DNA of 64,000 nucleotides from the NCBI RefSeq assembly GCF_009193155.1, contig NZ_VUKD01000003.1, positions 186,001 to 250,000 of the forward strand, read 5' to 3'. Below, in pieces: positions 38,413 to 46,431 of the stretch (positions within the stretch are counted from its first letter, which is position 1; each line of letters starts with the position of its first letter). Source of the DNA: Georgenia subflava (lineage in GTDB: Bacteria > Actinomycetota > Actinomycetes > Actinomycetales > Actinomycetaceae). The position numbers were made by a program, and so were the translations under genes. Below the pieces are notes generated by a model that was not told where the DNA came from, ran no database searches, and saw nothing but the letters and a program-made list of their open reading frames with translations.

Positions 38413-40548
38413 GTGGCTCGAGGAGCCCAGCGCCAGTCGGGCGCGCGCCGGACCGCTCCGGAGAACGGACGACGGCCCCGCAACCGCGACGAGGAGGGCA
38501 TCATCCCGGTGCTCGCGAAGGTCGTGCGCGAGGTCGAGGCGGCCGTGCAGCGCGGCCGCGTGTCACCGTCGGTCCGGACCAGGTTCCAGGTCGTCGCCCT
38601 GCTGGTGCGCGAGGAGCGCTCCCGGCAGAAGGCGGACACGACCATCACCGAGGCCCGGCGCGCCGAGCAGCTCAAGCGCCTCGACGGCATCGCCGTCATC
38701 CTCGCCAAGACCGCCGCCCGGGACACCTCCCTCCTCAGGCTGCTCGACACCGACGTCGTGCCCTCCGACGCGGCCCGCGACCTGCGCCGCAAGCTCCTCG
38801 AGGACGCCGGCATCGAGGTGCCCCCCGAGGAGCCCCCGGAGCCGGAACCGGCGGCCGCCGCCGCGCCCGCCCAGCGGCAGGTCGTGCCGCAGTCGGTCGT
38901 GTCGCGGCAGCTCGCCAACCCGTTCCTCGCGCCGGACTACTCGGCCGCGGAGAAGCGGCGGGTCCAGCCGCGCCGGCTCGCCGGCTGGGAGCTGCTCGGT
39001 CCGCTGTTCCGGTCGTTCGAGCTCGGCGGGGCCTCGTCCTGCATGGACCTGCCGGCCCCGTCCTCGTTCCACGCGCAGACCGACCTCGAGCTGATGCCGC
39101 ACCAGGCGCGGATGGTCGCCGCGGCCGCAGCCGGTCACCGCACCTTCCTGCTCGCGGACGAGCCGGGGCTGGGCAAGACGGCGCAGGCGCTGCTCGCCGC
39201 GCAGGCCGCGAACGCCTACCCGCTGCTCGTCGTCGTGCCGAACGTGGTCAAGATGAACTGGGCGCGCGAGGTCGGCCTGTGGACCCCGAACCGCCGCGCG
39301 ACGGTGGTGCACGGCGACGGCGACACGGTCGACGCCTTCGCCGACATCGTCATCGTCAACTATGAGATCCTCGACCGCCACGTCGGCTGGATCAGCGACC
39401 TCGGGTTCCGCGGCATGGTCGTCGACGAGGCGCACTACATCAAGAACAAGAAGTCCCAGCGCTCGCAGCACGTCCTGCAGATCTCCGAGCAGATCCGCCT
39501 GCGCACCGGCAGCCCGCTGCTCATGGCGCTCACCGGCACGCCGCTGATCAACGACATAGAGGACTTCCGCGCCATCTGGCAGTTCCTCGGCTGGATCGAC
39601 GAGAAGAAGCCGCTCGGCGCGCTCATGGAGGATCTCGAGGAGATCGGCCTGACGCCGGCCGACCGCGGCTTCTACCCGGCGGCTCGTTCCGCCGTCATCG
39701 AGCAGGGGATCGTCCGGCGTCGCAAGATCGACGTCGCCGCCGACATCCCGGCCCGCCGCGTGGCGGACCTGCCGGTGGAGCTCGACGACGACGCCGGCCG
39801 GTCGATCCGCGCGTCGGAGCAGGCGCTGACCCGGCGTCTGGTCTCGCGGTACGAGCGGGCGCTCGAGGCCCGCGGCCCCGACGTCCCCGAGGGGATCGAC
39901 CACGAGCTCGTCCGCCAGATCGCCAGGTCGGAGCTGTCCGGCAAGACCGCGGCGAAGTCCGAGGAGAACGTCTTCTCCATGATGCGACGCATCGGGCAGG
40001 CGAAGGCCGGCCCCGCGGCGGACTACGCGGCGCAGCTCGTGCGCAGCGTCGGCAAGGTCGTCCTGTTCGCCAAGCACGTCGACGTCATGGACGCCGCCGA
40101 GGAGACCTTCGCCGGGCGCGGGATCCAGTACGTGTCGATCCGCGGCGAGCAGTCGACGACGGCACGGCAGAAGGCGATCGACGCGTTCACGAACGACGCC
40201 GACGTCGCCGTCGCCGTCTGCTCGCTGACCGCCGCCGGGGTGGGGCTGAACCTGCAGGCCGCCTCCAACATGGTGCTCGCCGAGCTCTCGTGGACGGACG
40301 CGGAGCAGACCCAGGCGATCGACCGGATCCACCGGATCGGCCAGAAGGAGCCGGTCACGGCCTGGCGGATCATCGCCGCGCAGACCCTCGACGCGCGGAT
40401 CGCGGAGCTGATCGACAGCAAGGCCGGTCTCGCGGCCCGGGCGCTCGACGGCTCGGACGAGGAGATCTCCGCCTCGGGCGACGTGCAGCTGGAGGCGCTG
40501 GTCGCGCTCATCACCGACGCGCTCACGGAGCTGGCGGTCACCGCGTAG
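38413..40548 (+). CDS. SNF2-family DEAD/DEAH-box helicase
   Basis: 711 aa from a GTG with GAGGAGG (38401-38407) 5 nt upstream. Residues 1-180 are a charged, helical N-terminal extension. The SNF2 core has motif I LADEPGLGKTAQALLAAQ near residue 249, motif Ia VVVPNVVKMNW, motif II VVDEAHYIKN near 336, motif III ALTGTPL, then the second RecA lobe with VVLFAKHVDVMDAA, SLTAAGVGLNLQAA and QAIDRIHRIGQ. It is a dsDNA translocase in the family; no nuclease, methylase or zinc domain is attached and no restriction genes are adjacent. The stop is 13 nt from the convergent GH65 stop. Confidence 0.92.
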   Translation: MARGAQRQSGARRTAPENGRRPRNRDEEGIIPVLAKVVREVEAAVQRGRVSPSVRTRFQVVALLVREERSRQKADTTITEARRAEQLKRLDGIAVILAKTAARDTSLLRLLDTDVVPSDAARDLRRKLLEDAGIEVPPEEPPEPEPAAAAAPAQRQVVPQSVVSRQLANPFLAPDYSAAEKRRVQPRRLAGWELLGPLFRSFELGGASSCMDLPAPSSFHAQTDLELMPHQARMVAAAAAGHRTFLLADEPGLGKTAQALLAAQAANAYPLLVVVPNVVKMNWAREVGLWTPNRRATVVHGDGDTVDAFADIVIVNYEILDRHVGWISDLGFRGMVVDEAHYIKNKKSQRSQHVLQISEQIRLRTGSPLLMALTGTPLINDIEDFRAIWQFLGWIDEKKPLGALMEDLEEIGLTPADRGFYPAARSAVIEQGIVRRRKIDVAADIPARRVADLPVELDDDAGRSIRASEQALTRRLVSRYERALEARGPDVPEGIDHELVRQIARSELSGKTAAKSEENVFSMMRRIGQAKAGPAADYAAQLVRSVGKVVLFAKHVDVMDAAEETFAGRGIQYVSIRGEQSTTARQKAIDAFTNDADVAVAVCSLTAAGVGLNLQAASNMVLAELSWTDAEQTQAIDRIHRIGQKEPVTAWRIIAAQTLDARIAELIDSKAGLAARALDGSDEEISASGDVQLEALVALITDALTELAVTA

Positions 40549-40561
40549 CGGCGGGTGCGCT

Positions 40562-42895
40562 CTACGTCCGCGGCTCGCGCCCGGCGGGCTGCGTCGGCTC
40601 GGCCAGCAGCGGCGCCGGCTCGCGCAGCGGCACGTGCACCGGGCGGCCCGGGCCGACGTCGTACGCCGCGCCGTCGACGGTGACGGCGAGCGGCCCGTCG
40701 CCGCGCCGGAGCGTGATCGTCGTGCCCTCGCGGGTCGTCTCGACGTGCAGCAGCGCCCCGCGCCAGGTGACGTGGTAGGCGGTGCGGGTGATCGTCGAGG
40801 GCAGCAGCGGGGAGAGCTCGAGGGTGGCCTGGTCCTCGCGCAGCCCGCCCAGGCCGGCGACCAGGGCGAGCCACGCACCGGCGACCGAGGCCAGGTGCAG
40901 CCCCTCGGCCGTGTCGCCCTGGACGTCCAGCAGGTCCACCAGCGCGCTCTCGCGCAGGTAGCGCAGCGCCAGGTCGGGGTGGTCGGCCTGCGCGCAGACG
41001 ACCGCCTGGATCGCGGCCGAGAGCGAGGAGTCGCGCACCGTCCGCGCCTCGTAGTAGTCGAGGTCGCGGGCGACCTCCTCGGCGGTGAAGTCCTCGCGGC
41101 ACCACCACAGCGCCTGCACCAGGTCGGCCTGCTTGACCACCTGACGCCGGTAGAACTTCGCGTAGTGCTGGTGCTCCTGCACGGGGTAGGAGTGGCGCTT
41201 GTCCTCGAACCGCCACTCGCGGTAGGTGGTGAAGCTCTGGTTCGCCGGGTGGACCCGCAGGCCCTCGTCCCACGGCACATAGACCGCCGCGGCGGCGGCG
41301 CGCCACCGGGCCGTCTCTGTGTGGTCCACCCCCAGCTCTGCCGCGTCCGACCGTTGGGCCTCGCAGGCCTCGGCGGCGCGGATCAGGTTGCGCCGCGCCA
41401 TGAGGTTGGTGAAGACGTTGTCGTCGACGACGCCCGTGTACTCGTCCGGCCCGGTCATGCCGAACAGGTGCCAGCCGCCGGCCGCGTCCTCGTGGCCCAT
41501 CGACATCCACAGCCGCGCCGTCTCCACCAGGACCGCCAGCCCGCCGACGGCGTCCAGGGACTCGCCCGTGACGTTGCCCCAGAGCCAGAACGCCCGGGAG
41601 ACGTCCGCGTTGACGTGCATCGCCGCCGTGCTGGCCGGCCAGTAGGCGGAGACCTCGTGCCCGTCGATCGTGCGCCACGCGAAGGACGCGCCCTGCAGGT
41701 TCAGGACACCGGCGCGCTCGCGCGCCATGTCGAGCGTCGAGGCCCGCCACCGCAGCAGACGGGCGGCGGCGTCCGGCGCCAGCAGGGTGAGCGCGGGCAC
41801 GACGAACCCCTCGATGTCCCAGAAGGTGTGGCCGCTGTACCCCGTCCCGGTCAGGCCCTTCGCCCCGACCGGGGCGCCGGAGATGGCCGCGGCGGAGCAG
41901 AACAGCTGGAAGACGTCGTACCGCAGCGCCTGCTGGAGCTGGGGGTCGCCGTCGATCTCGACGTCGGCGGTGGCCCACAGCTCGTCCAGCACCGAGCGCT
42001 GGGCGGCGAGCAGCCCGTCCCAGCCCCTGTCGCGGCCGGACCGCACGGCGGCGCGGGCCTGCGCGAGAAGGCTCTCGGCCTCGGCGTCGCGCGACCACGC
42101 GTACCCCAGCGTCTTGGTCAGCGTGAGGCTCTCCCCGGCGGCCAGGTCCGCGACGACGGTGGTGACGACGGCGTCGTCGTCGAGGTCGGTGCCGATGCGC
42201 GCGGCGCCCTCGACGTCGTGGTCCACCGCCGAGGCGACCGTCAGCCGCGACCCGTGGGTCCGCACCGCCAGCACCCCGCCGCGGGGGTCCGCCGCCCGGG
42301 CGAGGGTCTCGAAGGGGTGGTCCAGCGCCTCGGCGACGCGCGGGTCGTCGTTCTTCACCTCCGGCGGGGTGGCCCCGACCACCAGCTCGGAGCGCAGCAC
42401 CACGTGCGCCGGGCCGTCGAGCGCGCGCACCTCGTAGCGCACGGCGCAGACCGACCGCTCGGCCAGGGACACCAGCCGTCGCGTGCGGACCTCGAGCGTG
42501 GTGCCGGACGGGGCCGTCCAGCGGACCTGCCGGTCGAGCGTGCCCGCGCGCAGGTCGAGCGTGCGCGAGTGCACGTCCGGCTCGGCCTCGCGCACGTCCA
42601 GCGGGCGGCCGTCGACGAGCAGGCGCACCGGCGTGCCGTCGGCGACGGAGATCATCGCCTGCCCCCGCTCGGGGTGCCCGTAGCCGCCTTCCGGGTAGGA
42701 CAGCGGGTGCGTCTCGTAGACGCCGGAGAGGTACGTGCCGCGCGAGACGCACGGCTCCACCTCGTCGAGCGTCCCGCGGATACCGACGTAGCCGTTGGTC
42801 AGGCTGAGCACGGACTCTGCGACGGCGAGGGTCCCGGTGTCCACGTGCGGCTCGGTCAGGAGCCACGGGTCGACGTCGAAGGCCGGTGCGGTCAC
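40562..42895 (-). CDS. Glycoside hydrolase family 65 protein (disaccharide phosphorylase-like)
   Basis: 777 aa. GH65 enzymes mostly phosphorolyse alpha-linked disaccharides (maltose, trehalose, kojibiose, nigerose). The N-terminal beta-sandwich (SLTNGYVGIRGTLDE, GTYLSGVYE) is followed by the (alpha/alpha)6 barrel: TGYSGHTFWDIEGFVVPAL, the general acid Glu near residue 485 in MTGPDEYTG, and VVKQADLVQAL with the Lys-Gln of the phosphate/sugar site. A C-terminal jelly roll (HVTWRGALLHVETTREG) ends the protein. No fused or adjacent beta-phosphoglucomutase is visible, so the specificity and product cannot be assigned. No signal peptide: cytosolic. Confidence 0.88.
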   Translation of the reverse strand: MTAPAFDVDPWLLTEPHVDTGTLAVAESVLSLTNGYVGIRGTLDEVEPCVSRGTYLSGVYETHPLSYPEGGYGHPERGQAMISVADGTPVRLLVDGRPLDVREAEPDVHSRTLDLRAGTLDRQVRWTAPSGTTLEVRTRRLVSLAERSVCAVRYEVRALDGPAHVVLRSELVVGATPPEVKNDDPRVAEALDHPFETLARAADPRGGVLAVRTHGSRLTVASAVDHDVEGAARIGTDLDDDAVVTTVVADLAAGESLTLTKTLGYAWSRDAEAESLLAQARAAVRSGRDRGWDGLLAAQRSVLDELWATADVEIDGDPQLQQALRYDVFQLFCSAAAISGAPVGAKGLTGTGYSGHTFWDIEGFVVPALTLLAPDAAARLLRWRASTLDMARERAGVLNLQGASFAWRTIDGHEVSAYWPASTAAMHVNADVSRAFWLWGNVTGESLDAVGGLAVLVETARLWMSMGHEDAAGGWHLFGMTGPDEYTGVVDDNVFTNLMARRNLIRAAEACEAQRSDAAELGVDHTETARWRAAAAAVYVPWDEGLRVHPANQSFTTYREWRFEDKRHSYPVQEHQHYAKFYRRQVVKQADLVQALWWCREDFTAEEVARDLDYYEARTVRDSSLSAAIQAVVCAQADHPDLALRYLRESALVDLLDVQGDTAEGLHLASVAGAWLALVAGLGGLREDQATLELSPLLPSTITRTAYHVTWRGALLHVETTREGTTITLRRGDGPLAVTVDGAAYDVGPGRPVHVPLREPAPLLAEPTQPAGREPRT

Positions 42896-43107
42896 GGCGG
42901 TCCTCCACAGGTGCGCGGCGGGCGGGGCGCGGCTGCGTCCGCAGCACGCCTCTTCCTACCCCCTGGCGCGCCCGCGCGCGATCCGGGGACGCCGCCCGCC
43001 GCACTGCGGGTTCGCGACGCATCACCGGTCGACGGCCGTTCCCGACCACAACCTTCGATGCATGCGGCCTCAGCCGGACGACCGATGCCACCGGTGCGCC
43101 GCGTTCC

Positions 43108-43113
43108 TAGGGT
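43108..43113 (+). promoter_or_regulatory. -10 hexamer of a probable leaderless promoter
   Basis: TAGGGT, 7 nt, then ATG at 43121; no Shine-Dalgarno. The rest of the 225-nt gap to the divergent GH65 gene shows nothing I can name. Confidence 0.45.
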
Positions 43114-43120
43114 CACCGTC

Positions 43121-43411
43121 ATGGACACCTCGCCACGGAGCACGAACCAGCCCTCCGGGAACGACGATCGCACAGCGCCCATGGCACGCCCACAGCCGGA
43201 TCCCCGCACGCCGGCCGATCGGCCCGGGCGGTGGGCGCCGTGGTGGATCTATCTCGTCGTCCTTCTCGGGGCGAACTACCTCCGCTCCTGGCTGATGCCC
43301 GTCGGGACGGTTCCCGAGGTCGCCGTCGTCGCCATCGGGCTGGCCCAGGCCGCCGTCCTGTTCGTCGTCGTCACGGCGCTGTGGCGGGTCGCCCGTCGCC
43401 CACGGCGCTGA
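43121..43411 (+). CDS. Small two-helix membrane protein
   Basis: 96 aa. The first 38 residues are polar and Pro-rich (MDTSPRSTNQPSGNDDRTAP). Two hydrophobic helices follow: APWWIYLVVLLGANYLRSWL and VAVVAIGLAQAAVLFVVVTAL, with a VGTVPE turn between, and a basic end (RVARRPRR). It could be a truncated form of the membrane region seen before FtsH-type proteases, but there is no ATPase after it. Function unknown. The stop codon lies in the first copy of a 39-bp-period repeat. Confidence 0.6.
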   Translation: MDTSPRSTNQPSGNDDRTAPMARPQPDPRTPADRPGRWAPWWIYLVVLLGANYLRSWLMPVGTVPEVAVVAIGLAQAAVLFVVVTALWRVARRPRR

Positions 43412-43471
43412 TCGGGCCGGCCGCAATCACTCGCTCGCCCACGGCGCTGATCAGGCCGGCCGTGATCACTC
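43397..43471. repeat. Two 36-bp copies spanning both convergent stop codons
   Basis: 43397-43432 and 43436-43471 match at 33 of 36 bases (CGCCCACGGCGCTGATC, one variable base, GGCCGGCCG and so on). The first copy contains the stop of the small membrane gene, the second the stop of the convergent sigma factor gene. The second folds as TGATCAGGCC/GGCC(G)TGATCA (43448-43468). Confidence 0.85.
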
Positions 43472-44389
43472 CGTCTGCCGGCGGGCACGGGTGGCCTCGC
43501 GGACGACCGCCCACGCGTCCGCCACCGGCCCGAGGTGGCCGAGCTTGTCTGGGTTGATCACTGTGCTGATCGTCTGGATCCGGCCCTCGAGGATGTCGAG
43601 GGCCCACGTGTTGACCACCTTGCCGTCGCGGTCACGGAAGATGGCACCCGGCTGGCCGTTCACCACGTGTGGCTCCACGACGCCACCGATCGTGGCGAAC
43701 GACGGGGCGAGCGCCGCGAGCAGCCTGGCCACCTTCTCGACGCCGGCGACGCTCTCGCTCCACTGCGGGGCCTTCCCGCCGCTGTCACCGACCATCTGGA
43801 CGTCGGCGGCGAGCAGCTCGCGCAGAGAGTCGACGTCGCCCTCGCGGAGCGCGTCGAAGAACCGTGCCGTCAGCTCCTCCTGGGCTCGCCGGTCCGCCTC
43901 GAACCGCGGGCGCCCCGCCTCCATGTGGCGGCGTGCGCGCACCGCCAGCTGGCGGCACGCCGCCTCCGAGCGCCCCACGGCCGAGGCGACCTCGGCGAAG
44001 CCGAATCCGAACACCTCCCGCAGCACGAAGACCGCGCGCTCGAGCGGGCTGAGCCGCTCGAGCAGCAGCAGCGCGGCCATCGACACCGAGTCGGCCAGCT
44101 CCGCCGATCGCGCCGGATCCTGGTACGGATCGCTGACGAGCGGCTCGGGCAGCCACTGCCCGACGTACCGCTCGCGCCGGACCCGGGCCGAGCGCAGCAC
44201 GTCGATCGAGATCCGGGTGACCACTGCCGAGAGGAACGCCTTGACCGACGAGGGCCGGGTGGGGGAGGCGTCGAAGCGCAGCCAGGTCTCCTGGACCGCG
44301 TCCTCCGCCTCGCTCACGCTGCCGAGGATGCGGTAGGCGATCGCGAACAGCAGCGGGCGCAGGTCCTCGAACTCCTCCGCCGGGGTCAC
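43466..44389 (-). CDS. ECF41-type RNA polymerase sigma factor (SigJ-like)
   Basis: 307 aa from a GTG that overlaps the epimerase stop (GTGA). Sigma-2 is at residues 5-70 (LRPLLFAIAYRILGSVSEAE, DAVQETWLRFD) and sigma-4 at about 110-170 (LSPLERAVFVLREVFGFGFA, SEAACRQLAVRARRHM). The remaining 130 residues are a SnoaL-like domain carrying DSGGKAP, the ECF41 DGGGK-type motif, and NPDKL near the C-terminus. In this group the fused SnoaL domain, not an anti-sigma factor, controls activity. ECF41 genes are typically next to a carboxymuconolactone decarboxylase, oxidoreductase or epimerase, as here. Confidence 0.92.
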   Translation of the reverse strand: MTPAEEFEDLRPLLFAIAYRILGSVSEAEDAVQETWLRFDASPTRPSSVKAFLSAVVTRISIDVLRSARVRRERYVGQWLPEPLVSDPYQDPARSAELADSVSMAALLLLERLSPLERAVFVLREVFGFGFAEVASAVGRSEAACRQLAVRARRHMEAGRPRFEADRRAQEELTARFFDALREGDVDSLRELLAADVQMVGDSGGKAPQWSESVAGVEKVARLLAALAPSFATIGGVVEPHVVNGQPGAIFRDRDGKVVNTWALDILEGRIQTISTVINPDKLGHLGPVADAWAVVREATRARRQTE

Positions 44390-45303
44390 GCCAGCTCCTC
44401 CCGGAACCCGTGCCGCCACGACGGGTACCGCAGTACCCACCCGAGCTCGCGCTTGGCCTTGGCGTTGGAGAAGCCACGGCCCTCGGTCATCATCGTCACC
44501 ACCCACTCTCCGGCGAGCAGCCGGGCGAGCCACGTCGGGACCCGCATCGGCGGCTTCGCCCCGGCGCGCTCTGCCAGGTACGGCAGCCACTCGCTGACCG
44601 GGGCCGGTTCGTCGTCGACGATGTTGAACACCCCGGTCGCGCGCTGCTCCACTGCCAGCACGGTAGCGCTCGCAGCGTCGTCGAGATGGACCCACGAGGT
44701 GTGGCCGGTGCCGCCGCCGACGAGGGGGAACTGTCGCTTGCGCACGGGGGCGACGAGGGCCTCGGTGGCGCCCGGTCCGTAGAGCCATCCGTACCGCAGG
44801 ACGGCGCCGCCGGCGCTGCCGACCGCGTCCTCGACGTGCCGGATCGCCCGGGCGCCCTCGGGTGCGCTCCTGGGGCCCGGGTCCAGGGGTTCCTCCTCGG
44901 TCTTCACCCAGCCGCCCTCGCGGATCCCGTTCCAGCTGGCGTAGCTCTGCGCGACGACGTGGGCGACGCCGGTCGCCTCCGCCGCCGCCAGCAGGTGGTC
45001 CGTCCCCTCGGTGCGCAGCCGGTTGGTGGTGGCGAACCACCTGTCGGGATGCTTCATGTCGGGTCTGGGCGCGATGGCGGTCATCTGGTGCACGACGACG
45101 TCCGGCCGGGCCGTGGCCACCGCCTCACCGACGGAGTCCGCCTTCAGGCCGTCCATGACCACGCCCTCGGCGCCGAGCCGCTCCAGCAGCCCCAGCTTCG
45201 CCGGGTTGGTCGTCGTCGCGACCACCTGGTGACCGCGGGCGACCAGCTGCGGCACCAGCCGCTGTCCCAGCACTCCCGCACCGCCTGCCACGAACACACG
45301 CAT
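44386..45303 (-). CDS. NAD(P)-dependent epimerase/dehydratase (ECF41 partner)
   Basis: 305 aa from the ATG at 45303 (GGAAGG upstream); a GTG at 45333 overlapping the SDR stop is an alternative. MRVFVAGGAGVLGQRLVPQL is the Rossmann entry. The extended-SDR features continue with VVHQMTAIAPR, an ASWNG segment where many family members have the catalytic YxxxK, LRYGWLYGPGA and GHTSWVHLDDAASATVLAV. Substrate unknown. Tight coupling to the ECF41 sigma gene and the SDR suggests one operon, SDR-epimerase-sigma, possibly autoregulated by that sigma factor. Confidence 0.88.
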   Translation of the reverse strand: MRVFVAGGAGVLGQRLVPQLVARGHQVVATTTNPAKLGLLERLGAEGVVMDGLKADSVGEAVATARPDVVVHQMTAIAPRPDMKHPDRWFATTNRLRTEGTDHLLAAAEATGVAHVVAQSYASWNGIREGGWVKTEEEPLDPGPRSAPEGARAIRHVEDAVGSAGGAVLRYGWLYGPGATEALVAPVRKRQFPLVGGGTGHTSWVHLDDAASATVLAVEQRATGVFNIVDDEPAPVSEWLPYLAERAGAKPPMRVPTWLARLLAGEWVVTMMTEGRGFSNAKAKRELGWVLRYPSWRHGFREELA

Positions 45304-45329
45304 GTCCTTCACCTTCCCTCGGTCCTCGT

Positions 45330-46097
45330 TCACCAGGGCACCGGGCCGTTCTCGTCGAAGAACCCGCCGGTCGGGCCGTCCGGTCCCAGGGTCGCCAGCC
45401 GTACCAGGACGGCGGACCCCTGTGCCGGGGTGAGGTACCCGTCGTGGTTGTTGCTGTCGGTGTCGACGTAGCCGGGGTCGCCGGCGTTGACGAGGATGCC
45501 CTCCTGGCGCAGCTCGTTGGCGTACTGCACCGTCAGCGCGGTGAGCGCGCTCTTGGACGGCGCGTACGCCGCCGACGCGGGCAGCGCCGCCAGTGGGCCC
45601 GCCGGGTCGCCGGCGGCCGTCAGCGACGCGATGCCGCTGCTGACGTTGACGATGCGCGGCGCCCGTGAGCGCCGCAGCAGCGGCAGCATGGCGTTGGTCA
45701 CCGCGATCACCCCGAAGACGTTCGTCTCGAACACCCTCCGGACCATGTCCAGGTCGACCGAGCTGGGGACCTGGTCGAGGGCGTCAGCCGGAGCGACCTG
45801 ACCGGAACCGGTGATGCCGGCGTTGTTGATCAGCACGTCGAGGTGGCCGAAGCGTTCCTCGACCGCCTGTGCTGCCGCCTGGACGGTGGCCGGGTCGGTG
45901 ACGTCCACGGTGATCGCGTGCGCGCCGTGACCCGCGTCGCGCAGCGTCGCTGCGGCGGTCTCGCCGCGTCCGGGGTCCCGGGCGCCGAGCAGGACCGTCA
46001 TGCCCAGTCCGGCAAGCTGCTCGGCGGCCGCGCGGCCGATGCCCTTGTTCGCGCCGGTGACCAGCGCGACCTTCGGCCGTGTGGTGTGCTCGTTCAT
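45330..46097 (-). CDS. SDR-family oxidoreductase
   Basis: 255 aa from the ATG at 46097 (GGGAGC upstream). TGANKGIGRAAAEQLAG (cofactor site), VDVTDPATV, LINNAGITGSGQV, NVSSGIASL with the catalytic Ser, and the YAPSKSA Tyr/Lys pair make it a classical short-chain dehydrogenase of the carbonyl-reductase-like type. NPGYVDTD appears as DPGYVDTDSNNH. Substrate cannot be inferred. It begins the probable SDR-epimerase-ECF41 operon. The open frame runs further upstream only because the 39-bp repeats lack stops. Confidence 0.9.
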   Translation of the reverse strand: MNEHTTRPKVALVTGANKGIGRAAAEQLAGLGMTVLLGARDPGRGETAAATLRDAGHGAHAITVDVTDPATVQAAAQAVEERFGHLDVLINNAGITGSGQVAPADALDQVPSSVDLDMVRRVFETNVFGVIAVTNAMLPLLRRSRAPRIVNVSSGIASLTAAGDPAGPLAALPASAAYAPSKSALTALTVQYANELRQEGILVNAGDPGYVDTDSNNHDGYLTPAQGSAVLVRLATLGPDGPTGGFFDENGPVPW

Positions 46098-46194
46098 GTC
46101 CAGCTCCCTTCTGTCGCGTCGGGGGTTCGTCGCAGAACCTTGCTTCATGACCATGACGAGACAGCCGGGTCGGTCTGTGACATGGGAAGCTCGG

Positions 46195-46321
46195 GCACCG
46201 CACCGTGCGCGGTGGTGCCGCGACCTGGCTCCGGGACCGCACCGTGCGGGGCGGTGCCGCGACCTGGCTCCGGCACCGCACCGTGCGCGGCGGTGCCGCG
46301 AGCCTGGCTCCGGCACCGCTA
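46195..46321. repeat. 39-bp tandem hairpin repeat, three copies plus a partial
   Basis: The unit ACCGCACCGTGCGCGGCGGT plus GCCGCGACCTGGCTCCGGC recurs at 46197, 46236 and 46275, with a degenerate start at 46315. GGCACCGC/GCGGTGCC inside the third unit pairs over 8 bp and the others nearly so. The array sits in the 334-nt gap 46098-46431 between the ATP-grasp stop and the SDR start (both minus strand); the rest of that gap shows shorter TGGTCTGGCGC repeats and no gene. It may end the upstream transcript or regulate the SDR operon. Confidence 0.85.
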
Positions 46322-46431
46322 CGTGGTCTGGCGCAGCCGCAGTCCTGCGCTTCGGCGCGGCGTGGTCTGGCGCTGCGCAGTCTGGACACCGCGGGGCGGG
46401 AGTGTGAGCGGGGATCGGGGCGGAGGGGCTG

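Noticed and set aside
38413-40548. The SNF2 helicase as part of a defence or restriction island
   Set aside because: Neighbours are a redox two-component pair and a GH65 enzyme. No nuclease, methylase, Argonaute or other defence gene is in the window.
46098-46316. An N-terminal extension of the SDR protein built from 13-residue repeats
   Set aside because: The frame is open only because the 39-bp repeat has no stop in it. The ATG at 46097 has a ribosome binding site and is immediately followed by the Rossmann fold.
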